This document shows positions 7,818 through 14,455 of a stretch of DNA of 36,528 nucleotides, one piece after another. Origin of the DNA: CAYSUS01 sp964434165 (lineage in GTDB: Bacteria > Planctomycetota > Planctomycetia > Pirellulales > Thermoguttaceae). Within the stretch, counting starts at the first letter, position 1; every line of letters starts with the position of its first letter. The position numbers and the translations under genes were made by a program. The stretch lies in the NCBI GenBank assembly GCA_964434165.1, contig CAYSUS010000070.1:1-36528 (forward strand), read 5' to 3'. The notes under the pieces were generated by a model that was not told the origin of the DNA, did no database searches, and was given only the letters and a program-made list of their open reading frames with translations.

Positions 7818-8316
7818 CAAATCCTTGATAACGCTGAAGGGGGAGGTTGTGCGCCGAGCGCGTTAACACCAGCGGTCCGTGTCGAAGTGCCGTAACCTCC
7901 TCGTTGATCGATTCTTGGGTCGGCAGGACGCGAGCGGCGCCGGAGTTGTTGTGCAACAGCAGCGAGTTTTTCCAGGAAACGCACCCCGAACGGCGGGTTG
8001 CAGCGCAAATCATTATTCCAGAGCAGGTTGCGCCAGGAAAGGCCTGGTGGCTCGGGGCAGATGCGCGGCGACATCCCAAGGAGGGGTAACGTCATTGTGG
8101 GTTGGTTGGAAAAGATAGGTCAAAAACGACTTCCCCCCGGACTGAGGGCATGTTTCGGCCGACCAACCCCGGCCGGGAGCAGCACGGTGGGGCGCGGGCA
8201 TTGTCCCACGGATGCACGCGGCGTGCAAACGAGGAATTGGACACTCGCCGCGGCTTGCGGCCCGGGGGGCCGGGGAATCGACGGGTTGGCGCTCGTTTCC
8301 GTCTATGGCGGCTCGG
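7818..8316. other. 499-bp intergenic region upstream of the oxidoreductase
   Basis: No gene here has recognisable content, codon use or a ribosome site. It contains a weak promoter candidate for the oxidoreductase (8012-8040, minus strand) and an 8-bp perfect inverted repeat, GGGTTGGT at 8099-8106 with ACCAACCC at 8162-8169, enclosing smaller stems. The right end lies downstream of the metallophosphoesterase stop. Confidence 0.5.
8012..8040 (-). promoter_or_regulatory. candidate sigma70-type promoter for the Gfo/Idh-symporter unit
   Basis: On the minus strand TTTCCT (8035-8040) is followed after 17 bp by AATAAT (8012-8017). The -10 box matches 5 of 6 bases, the -35 only 3 of 6. It stands out as AT-rich in a GC-rich region, about 200 bp upstream of the start codon. 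Confidence 0.3.
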
Positions 8317-8922
8317 CTAGGCCCCAAGCGACCAGGCGATGCCGCCCGGCCCTGCGTTGACAACGGGGGTGTCGCCTAGCGCGACCTGCTGGCCCGCACT
8401 GTCGTGAATGTGGCCGCAGACGGCCAAGGCGGGGTGTTTCAGGAGGACACAGTCGCGGATTGCCGTGCTGCCCAGGCTCTGGCCAGAGGAGGCGGCGTCG
8501 GCCGCACCTTGGGGCGGGGAGTGGGTCACCAGGACGCAGCCCTCGGGGCAGTCGGCCAGCAGCGCGGCTGCCTGGGCCTCGTCGAAGTCGTAGCTCCACG
8601 CGCCGAACGGGGTGACGGGCACGCCGCCCCCCAGGCCGTAGAACGCGACGCCGTCGATCGTCGCGCCCGACCCGTGAAGCACGCGGGCGCTTTCCCACCC
8701 CTGGCAGGCGGCGGTCAGTTCGTCCAGGGTCTCGTTGTTGCCGGGCACGAGCACGACGGGCTTGTCGACCGCTTTGAGCACGTCGATGGCGACCTCGACC
8801 TTGCGGCGGACCCGGGCGAAGTCGCCGGCTCCGACAAGCACGTCGAACTCGGCAGAGCGGTCCACAAGGCCCTGGGCGGCTTGGGCGTCGGCGTGCAGGT
8901 CGCTGAACAGGAGGAGTCTCAT
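8317..8922 (-). CDS. calcineurin-like metallophosphoesterase
   Basis: The protein has 201 residues. All metal-binding motifs of the superfamily are present in order: FSDLHAD (D8, H10), GAGDFA, VPGNNET, VTHSPPQG and CGHIHDS. It is compact, without membrane segments or signal, and resembles the small cytoplasmic YfcE/MJ0936-like phosphodiesterases and relatives. These hydrolyse phosphomonoesters or phosphodiesters with two metal ions; the physiological substrate is unknown. The start is supported by GAGAAGG just upstream of the ATG. It lies 131 bp beyond the RRM gene, with a strong hairpin between them. Confidence 0.9.
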   Translation of the reverse strand: MRLLLFSDLHADAQAAQGLVDRSAEFDVLVGAGDFARVRRKVEVAIDVLKAVDKPVVLVPGNNETLDELTAACQGWESARVLHGSGATIDGVAFYGLGGGVPVTPFGAWSYDFDEAQAAALLADCPEGCVLVTHSPPQGAADAASSGQSLGSTAIRDCVLLKHPALAVCGHIHDSAGQQVALGDTPVVNAGPGGIAWSLGA

Positions 8923-8980
8923 AGGCCTTCTCGGTCGGTCGTGCGGAGATGCTCAGCCGCGAGGGAACCATCAAAGGAAA

Positions 8981-9018
8981 CTGCTCCCGCCTGGGAGCCA
9001 ATCCCCGGGCGGGAGCAG
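8981..9018 (-). terminator. strong hairpin after the RRM gene
   Basis: An 11-bp perfect stem (CTGCTCCCGCC with GGCGGGAGCAG reversed) encloses a loop that itself holds GGG/CCC. It starts 36 bp after the RRM stop on the minus strand and has no U-run. Placement and stability fit a transcript end for the cold-shock/RRM operon. Confidence 0.55.
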
Positions 9019-9053
9019 CGTGCATTTCTCGCAAGCGAGCCGGGCGCTGCGGT

Positions 9054-9344
9054 CTAGTAGCGTCGGGATCTGCCGCCGCGGCCGCGACGGGGCCGGTCCT
9101 CTCGGGGACGGGCCTCGTTCACGGTGACCGCCCGACCCCCGAGCTCGCGGAGGTCCAGCGCCTTGATCGCATTGGCGGCTTCATCCTTGTCGTTCATGTC
9201 CACGAACGCGAAGCCGCGTGAGCGTCCCGTCTCGCGATCCTTGATGATCTTCACCTCGGCGACGGCCCCGTACTGGCTGAATGCCTGGAGGATGTCGTCC
9301 TCGGTGACGGTCGAGAGAAGGTTGCCCACGTAAATGCTCGTCAT
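9054..9344 (-). CDS. RRM-type RNA-binding protein
   Basis: The product has 96 residues with one RNA recognition motif and a basic tail. RNP2 is IYVGNL at 4-9 and RNP1 is RGFAFVDM at 43-50, with the aromatic residues that stack on RNA bases in place. The last 17 residues (RPRRGRGGRSRRY) form an RGG-like tail that would add non-specific RNA affinity. Small single-RRM proteins like this are known from cyanobacteria and planctomycetes and are often cold-induced. It starts 28 bp after the cold-shock gene, with GGGAG upstream, so both are probably on one mRNA. Target RNAs are unknown. Confidence 0.95.
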   Translation of the reverse strand: MTSIYVGNLLSTVTEDDILQAFSQYGAVAEVKIIKDRETGRSRGFAFVDMNDKDEAANAIKALDLRELGGRAVTVNEARPREDRPRRGRGGRSRRY

Positions 9345-9372
9345 CTACTACTCCCTTCGTTGGTCCGCCGGG

Positions 9373-9570
9373 CTAGGCCGGGCGGACGTTCTCTGCCCGG
9401 GGGCCCTTGGGGCCGCGGCCCTCTTCGTAGGTCACGGCCTGTCCCACGCGGAGCGCCTCGATGGTCGTGCCCTCGACCGCGCTGTGGTGGAAAAACAGGT
9501 CGCCCCGTTGTCCCTCGATGAAACCAAAACCCTTGTCCGCGATCAGCTTCTTGATCGTCCCTTGCGGCAT
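9373..9570 (-). CDS. cold-shock domain protein
   Basis: The product has 65 residues from the ATG at 9570, which has AAGGAG at the right distance; a longer frame upstream has no ribosome site and no conservation. RNP1 is KGFGFIEG (13-20) and RNP2 is DLFFHHSAV (24-32). This is the five-strand OB-fold that binds single-stranded RNA and DNA and melts mRNA structure, usually for cold adaptation or growth control. The C-terminus (EEGRGPKGPRAENVRPA) is the usual one. A promoter candidate more than 200 bp upstream implies the long structured leader common in cold-shock mRNAs. Confidence 0.93.
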   Translation of the reverse strand: MPQGTIKKLIADKGFGFIEGQRGDLFFHHSAVEGTTIEALRVGQAVTYEEGRGPKGPRAENVRPA

Positions 9571-9792
9571 TGCGCCACTCCTTGAAACAAAAAAACGAAA
9601 ACCCACACGACCGCCGGCCCTTGGCCCCGAGCCCCTATCAAGCGAGGAGACCGGCGGACAAACAGTCAGGGGGAGAGCTTCCCGCAACTGGAGAAGGGCA
9701 ATCTCGAAGAGAAGTGCCGCTACGCGAATCGCAGAGGGACCGGAACGAGTTTTCCCGTCGGGGCTCGACCGCTACTCACCACCATCGCCCGT

Positions 9793-9820
9793 ATCATAGC
9801 ACGGGGCTCGGCCAACGCAA
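9793..9820 (-). promoter_or_regulatory. candidate promoter of the cold-shock/RRM operon
   Basis: On the minus strand TTGCGT (9815-9820) and TATGAT (9793-9798) are 16 bp apart. The -10 box matches the sigma70 consensus in 5 of 6 positions, the -35 in 3. Transcription would begin near 9786 and give a leader of about 215 nt. Confidence 0.4.
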
Positions 9821-9920
9821 ATGGGGGTTGCTAACCGTGCGACAAGATTTGTACCCCCCGGAAGAACCGACCACCGACCCCGCGCCGCGCTGTGAGCCCG
9901 AGACGGAGCCAACGAGAAAT

Positions 9921-9950
9921 CCGAGCCGGGCCGTGTCGGCCCGGCCCGGA
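9921..9950. repeat. dispersed palindrome family A, copy 3
   Basis: CCGGGCCG-TGT-CGGCCCGG (core 9926-9944) is preceded by the same CCGAG flank as the other copies. It lies about 40 bp after the GNAT stop on the minus strand and probably forms the 3' end hairpin of that transcript. Confidence 0.85.
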
Positions 9951-9984
9951 ACGCCTGGGTTCGAGGCTCCGCTTGCCAGGCGGC

Positions 9985-10509
9985 TCATTCCTCGCGAAGC
10001 GCCTGCTGGACCGTGCGCTGGTCGTACACCTCGAAACCGGCCTTCCCGTACAGGCGCAGCGCCGCAGGGTGGTCGAGGTCGCAGGTGTGAAGCCACACCC
10101 GCTGCGGGTCAAAGGACCACGCACGGTCCACAACCCACTGCAGGAATCGGCTTCCCAATCCGCGGCCCACGAACTGCGGCAGGAGCCCGAAGTACGCGAT
10201 CTCGATGGCGCGGCGGTCGCGGCAATCCAGCTCGGCGTATCCGGCCGGGCCCCCGCCGAGGTGGAGCACGTGGACCTCCACCCGATCGTCCTGGAGAATG
10301 GCGCGCAACTCGTCGTCCGGCATCAGGTTGCGATCCGTCCAGCCGTACCGGCTCCCCACGGCGTCGTACAGGCGGCGGTAGGCTTCGACCGAAGGCCGGG
10401 CCAGGCGCGCCACGCGAACGCCGTCGGGCAGGACCGCGCGGCCCTGCGCCGTCCCGGGCGGCCGGTGCCGCATTTCCAGATACGTGGTCTTGGTGGGGAC
10501 GTATCTCAA
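9985..10509 (-). CDS. GNAT-family N-acetyltransferase
   Basis: The product has 174 residues from a TTG at 10509. The earliest ATG (10473) would cut off TTYLEM, a conserved N-terminal piece of this GNAT subgroup, and GGGAG lies upstream of the TTG, so TTG is preferred. The acetyl-CoA pyrophosphate-binding loop is QFVGRGLGSRFL at 112-123, preceded by the strand IEIAYFGLLP. The C-terminal HPAALRLYGKAGFEVYDQR is the standard motif B region. The substrate is unknown. It is a single-gene unit with its own promoter on the right and a palindromic hairpin on the left. Confidence 0.9.
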   Translation of the reverse strand: MRYVPTKTTYLEMRHRPPGTAQGRAVLPDGVRVARLARPSVEAYRRLYDAVGSRYGWTDRNLMPDDELRAILQDDRVEVHVLHLGGGPAGYAELDCRDRRAIEIAYFGLLPQFVGRGLGSRFLQWVVDRAWSFDPQRVWLHTCDLDHPAALRLYGKAGFEVYDQRTVQQALREE

Positions 10510-10606
10510 GGCCGGCTTGCTCCCAGGACGTCAACGGCTGCTCGTACGGAGCGACCGCCGGCCCCAACCGCGGCCCAGCCTTGCGACCCCGACGGGCTCC
10601 GGGTAC

Positions 10607-10635
10607 ATAGTAAGCCATCGGGGGGCATTTGTCAG
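10607..10635 (-). promoter_or_regulatory. promoter of the GNAT gene
   Basis: On the minus strand CTGACA (10630-10635) and TACTAT (10607-10612) are separated by exactly 17 bp. They match sigma70 boxes in 5 and 4 of 6 positions. Transcription would begin about 90 bp before the TTG start. Confidence 0.5.
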
Positions 10636-10648
10636 GCCTGTGATCCAC

Positions 10649-10697
10649 CCGACTTCCGATCCCTCCGACTTCCGTGGTCTCGCAGACTTCGGAAGTC
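10649..10697. promoter_or_regulatory. ACTTCCG repeat cluster, candidate operator
   Basis: CCGACTTCCG occurs twice in direct orientation (10649-10658 and 10665-10674, 16 bp apart). The inverted form CGGAAGTC follows at 10690-10697. The block sits 38 bp before the DUF4838 start and 14 bp behind the GNAT promoter, so it could be a shared regulator site or a leader hairpin (GACTTCC…GGAAGTC with an inner GTC/GAC). Confidence 0.4.
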
Positions 10698-10735
10698 TTC
10701 CAGATCGGTTCGCAGTTTAACATGAAGGAGGGCGC

Positions 10736-12991
10736 ATGTTCCGGTCCGCTCGACTCATCTCGGGGGTGGTGGTCGCTGTCGTCGGCGCGATCGTGGCGGC
10801 CCTGCCCGACACCGTCGGCGCGATCGACGTGGTGCGCGACGGCAAGCCCGTGGCCACCGTGGTCGTTGCGCCAAAGGACCACGCCGCGCAGCGGACACGC
10901 CGTCGCGATCCGCACGGCGACCAGTACGCCGCCGAGGTGCTGGTGGACTGGATCCGCAAGATGACCGGCGCGGAATTGCCCGTGGCCGCGAGCGCGCCGC
11001 AGGGCAAGCCGGCGATCCTCGTCGGCCGCGCGGCGGTCGAGGCCGGCCTGCGCCTGGAGGACATCAAGAGCCCCAGCCGCGAGGGCCTGCGCATTCGCAC
11101 GGACGGGCGGCGCGTGCTCCTGGCGGGCCAGGGCGAGACGGCCACCGTCAGGGCGGCCTGCCGACTCCTGGAGCACTGGGGGTGCCGCTACTTCATCGAT
11201 CACCCGCTGGGCGAGGTCTATCCCCGGACCGAGAACCTGCGGGTCGAGAAGCTCGACGTGACCGAGAGGCCCGGCTTCCTGTACCGCAGCATCTGGGGCT
11301 CGCAGTGGTCGGGCGCGACCCTTTGGAAGACCTGGAACGGAGCCGGCGGCGTGCGCCTCCACACGGGGCACTCGTGGGGCCGCTACGTCTCCCAAGACCT
11401 GTTCGACGAGCATCCCGAATGGTTCCGGCTGCGCGACGGGCGGCGCGCGCCGAGCGACTGGTTCTGCACGTCGAATCCGGAGCTTCGCAAGCGGTTCGCC
11501 GAGGGGGTGATCGAGTCGATCCGCGCGGGGCAGACCCACCCGTCGATCTCACCGCCGGACGGGCGGGGCTACTGCGAGTGCGAGACCTGCCGCCGGCAGG
11601 ACGACCCGCAATCGATCGAGCCCTCCAGCGGGCACGTTTGCATCTCCAACCGCTACTGCGACTTCTACCAGGAGGTCGCCCGGCACGTGGCCGCCGCGGA
11701 GCCGGAATCGATCCTCAGCTTCTACTGCTATGCGGACTACACCCAGGCCCCGACCAGCGGCGTGAAGTTGGAGCCGAATCTCTGCGCGTGGATCGCGCCG
11801 ATCCGCTACTGCCGGTTCCACCGCATCGGCCATCCCGACTGCCCCTCGCGTCGTCAGCTCGCCGAGCTGCTCGAGGGTTGGTCCGCGGCGGCCTCGCGGG
11901 TCGCCTACCGCACCTACAACTACAACCTGGCGGAGTGCTGCGTCCCGTTCTCGATGCACAGCGTGTGGAAGCACGACATCCCGTACCTGAAGGAAAAGGG
12001 GTGCATCGGCATCAACCTGGAAACCCTGGCCAACTGGCAGATCTACGGCCCGCACATCTACCTGAGCATCCGGCTGGCCTACGATCCGGCGGCCGACGCG
12101 GACGCCGTGATGGACGACTTCTACTCGAAGTTCTACGGCCCGGCCGCCCCGGCCATGAAGCAGTACTGGACGGCCATCGACCGGGCCTTCGCGGAGCTGG
12201 ACTGCCACTCGGGGAGCTTCTTCGCCCTGCACCTGGTCTATACGCCGGAGCTGCTGGCCCGATGCCGGGCGGCGATCGACCGGGCCGCGGCGGCCGCCGG
12301 GGGCGACCAGACGCGGCTGGCGCGCGTGCGCATGGCCGACGAAGGCCTGAAGAACGCCGAGCAGTACATCGCGCTGCGCGAGGCGGTCAATCGCGGCGCG
12401 CTGGCCGCGGCCCAGCGCCACTATGAGGCCTTGCTTGCTCGAAGCGAGGCCAACCAGAAGAGCGGGCTGGGCAATCATTACACGGTCAACTACGTGCGGC
12501 GGTTCCTGGGCCCGTGCGTCGAGGCCGGGGCCGAGGCCACGGCCGGGCCCAACAGGCTCCTTGGCGTGCTTCCCGATCGCTGGCGCATGACCTGCGACGA
12601 GAAGGACGAGGGCGCATCGCAGGGGTTTTCGCGCGCGGAGCACGACGACTCGGGCTGGCGCGAGGTGGCCACGTTCTCCAACACGCTCAACGCCCAGGGC
12701 CTCCCCGACCGGCAGACCGTGCTGTGGTACCGCGCGACACTGGAGGTCCCCAAGACCGACGGGCCTCTGGCGCTGGTGTTCCTGGAGGTGGACGGCGACG
12801 CCACGGTGTGGGTCAACGGCCGCGAGGTCGGCCGAAGCGAGAAGAAGCGCAAGCCGTTTGAAGTGGACCTCACCGAAGCCGCGCGCCGGGGCGCGAATGT
12901 CGTGGCCGTGCGCGTGGACCACTCGAAGATCACCGATCTGGACCTCGGCGGCATCCTCCGCCCCGTGCTGCTGATTGAGAAGGGGCGTTGA
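10736..12991 (+). CDS. secreted DUF4838 protein with GH67N-like N-terminus and C-terminal beta-sandwich
   Basis: The protein has 751 residues with a signal peptide (core 8-24, cleavage near VGA29). The start has GAAGGAGGG directly upstream. Residues about 30-165 resemble the N-terminal domain of alpha-glucuronidases and hexosaminidase-like enzymes (YAAEVLVDWIRKMTGAELPV…CRLLEHWGCRYFIDHPLGEVYP). The middle (about 200-480) matches DUF4838, including the cysteine-rich YCECETC and a TYNYNLAECC segment. The C-terminal 140 residues look like a galactose-binding or GH2 sugar-binding sandwich (WYRATLEVP…VWVNGREVG). This layout is common in planctomycetes and Bacteroidetes that feed on complex polysaccharides. 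Activity has not been assigned from sequence; carbohydrate binding or hydrolysis outside the cytoplasm is likely. Confidence 0.85.
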   Translation: MFRSARLISGVVVAVVGAIVAALPDTVGAIDVVRDGKPVATVVVAPKDHAAQRTRRRDPHGDQYAAEVLVDWIRKMTGAELPVAASAPQGKPAILVGRAAVEAGLRLEDIKSPSREGLRIRTDGRRVLLAGQGETATVRAACRLLEHWGCRYFIDHPLGEVYPRTENLRVEKLDVTERPGFLYRSIWGSQWSGATLWKTWNGAGGVRLHTGHSWGRYVSQDLFDEHPEWFRLRDGRRAPSDWFCTSNPELRKRFAEGVIESIRAGQTHPSISPPDGRGYCECETCRRQDDPQSIEPSSGHVCISNRYCDFYQEVARHVAAAEPESILSFYCYADYTQAPTSGVKLEPNLCAWIAPIRYCRFHRIGHPDCPSRRQLAELLEGWSAAASRVAYRTYNYNLAECCVPFSMHSVWKHDIPYLKEKGCIGINLETLANWQIYGPHIYLSIRLAYDPAADADAVMDDFYSKFYGPAAPAMKQYWTAIDRAFAELDCHSGSFFALHLVYTPELLARCRAAIDRAAAAAGGDQTRLARVRMADEGLKNAEQYIALREAVNRGALAAAQRHYEALLARSEANQKSGLGNHYTVNYVRRFLGPCVEAGAEATAGPNRLLGVLPDRWRMTCDEKDEGASQGFSRAEHDDSGWREVATFSNTLNAQGLPDRQTVLWYRATLEVPKTDGPLALVFLEVDGDATVWVNGREVGRSEKKRKPFEVDLTEAARRGANVVAVRVDHSKITDLDLGGILRPVLLIEKGR

Positions 12992-13002
12992 CGCTGCCGG
13001 GG

Positions 13003-13014
13003 AAGGGGCCCCTT
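13003..13014. other. 12-base palindrome in a convergent gap
   Basis: AAGGGGCCCCTT is perfect and fills half of the 23-bp gap between the DUF4838 stop and the carbon-nitrogen hydrolase stop. The two genes meet tail to tail here. It is the only possible transcript-end signal in the gap, though its stem would be short. Confidence 0.3.
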
Positions 13015-14292
13015 TCACTCAACCCCGCGCGCCGGTCCTTCCCGCCAGATGCGGCCGCGCCAGTCGCCCAGCCAGGGCCAGTACGTCCGCGCGCCGAGAT
13101 CGACCTCGGCCACGAGGACCTGCGGGTCTTTCTCCGCGGCGGCCAGCGCCTCGCCGCGGCGGTCGTAAATGGCGGTCTTGAAGTCGTAGCCGCTGGCCAC
13201 CAGGTGCACCTGGTTCTCGATGGCCCGGGCCCTGGCGAGCGTCTCGTTGCCGCCCCAGATGGGGAGCAGGATCACCTCCGCGCCCCGCGCGCACAGCGCG
13301 CGTGCCACCTCGGGAAAGTGGACGTCCCAGCAGATCATCATGCCCACGCGCCCGAAGTCCGTGTCGAACACCGGGTAGTCGCTGCCCGGCGTGATCCCGC
13401 CGTCGATCTCCTCGCGCGGCAGGCACACCTTGCGGTACTTGCCGACCAGCCTGCCGTCGCGGCCGATCAACACCGCGGTGTTATACACCAGCTTGCCCTC
13501 CTGCTCGTACAGGCCGGCGACCAGGTAGAGCTGATGCCGCGCGGCCAGGCGGCCCAGGAACGCGGTGGAAGGCCCGGGAACGGGCTCGGCCACCTCGGCG
13601 TACTTCTTGCCGGTGCGGCACACGGTGATGCCCTCGCCCAGGCACACCACGTCGGCCTTGTGCCTGGCGGCCTCCTCCAGTGGCTCGACGAACTGCTGGA
13701 GGTTGTCCTCCGGCGTCTTGCCGCGGGGGCGATGATTGACCGCGGCAAGACGCACGACGCGAGGGGCGGGCGCCTTGCACGGAGTCAGATCCGCGCCCCG
13801 CCACAGCACGCTGCCTTGCGGGGCCCAGCGCAGGTGCAGCTCGATGCGGGCCTCCGCCGCCCGATCCGGCGCGAGGTAGATGCCCTCGATCCTCGACCAC
13901 CCGTCGGCGATGGTCTCGGGCAACGTCGGCGGATGCTCCGGCGTGCCCACGCGCTTGCCCTGCTCGTCAAGCCACTCCACGCGAGCGAGCACCGAGCGCG
14001 TGGGGGTGGCCACGTCTTGCGCGCGATACTCGGCCGCGAATCGGTAGTGGGCCCCGGCCGCTATGGGTACGCGGCGGAGCCACCGGCCGTCGGGTGCGGG
14101 ATGCCCCCCACCCGCGATGCCGAGGTAGTAGGCGTGCGCCGCGCCGCGGTCTTGTCGCTCCACGCGGAACCGCGGGGCCAGCTCTGGGCGTGGGGAGTCG
14201 GTGCTCCAGCCGTCGGGGTGCTCGGCGCCCTGGGCGGCGGCCACGAGAAACGCGAGCACCACAACGCCGCTCCAGCGAAGTGACATGGACAT
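13015..14292 (-). CDS. secreted carbon-nitrogen hydrolase (nitrilase superfamily) with N-terminal beta domain
   Basis: The product has 425 residues from the ATG at 14292, with GGGAGGG upstream. A signal peptide (VVVLAFLVAAAQGA) is followed by about 145 residues that look like a jelly-roll or carbohydrate-binding sandwich. The nitrilase domain begins at VVRLAAVNHRPRGKTPEDN. The catalytic triad is visible with correct spacing: E220 (CLGEGITV), K288 (KYRKVCLP) and C321 (MMICWDVHFPE). Such enzymes cut amides, nitriles or carbamoyl groups. An exported copy with an extra sandwich domain is less usual than the cytoplasmic form and suggests action on an extracellular amide, perhaps on polysaccharide or peptide. 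It converges on the DUF4838 gene but is not in its operon. Confidence 0.88.
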   Translation of the reverse strand: MSMSLRWSGVVVLAFLVAAAQGAEHPDGWSTDSPRPELAPRFRVERQDRGAAHAYYLGIAGGGHPAPDGRWLRRVPIAAGAHYRFAAEYRAQDVATPTRSVLARVEWLDEQGKRVGTPEHPPTLPETIADGWSRIEGIYLAPDRAAEARIELHLRWAPQGSVLWRGADLTPCKAPAPRVVRLAAVNHRPRGKTPEDNLQQFVEPLEEAARHKADVVCLGEGITVCRTGKKYAEVAEPVPGPSTAFLGRLAARHQLYLVAGLYEQEGKLVYNTAVLIGRDGRLVGKYRKVCLPREEIDGGITPGSDYPVFDTDFGRVGMMICWDVHFPEVARALCARGAEVILLPIWGGNETLARARAIENQVHLVASGYDFKTAIYDRRGEALAAAEKDPQVLVAEVDLGARTYWPWLGDWRGRIWREGPARGVE

Positions 14293-14455
14293 TGCCGCAC
14301 CCTCCCACACTGCCTGGCGGACTCGTTTCCCGTCCACGCCGTCGTCCATCCGGCGTGCCATCGAATGCGTCCCTATCGTCCAGCGAACGGCGAAGTTGTT
14401 TCTGCGTGATCCCTTCGCGGCCCGGAAGGCCGTGCGGCTCCCGACACGGTTCCTC

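Larger units (their letters stand above)
9571..9984. other. 414-bp region: cold-shock leader, promoter and palindrome A copy
   Basis: There is no protein gene. From right to left on the minus strand it holds palindrome family A copy 3 (9926-9944) after the GNAT stop, then a promoter candidate (9793-9820). A leader of about 215 bases follows, in which CCGCCGG (9611-9617) and CCGGCGG (9651-9657) can pair. Confidence 0.6.

Noticed and set aside
7817..8118. Several open frames of 79-92 codons on both strands in the intergenic region
   Set aside because: None has a ribosome site with sensible content, and they overlap one another on opposite strands.
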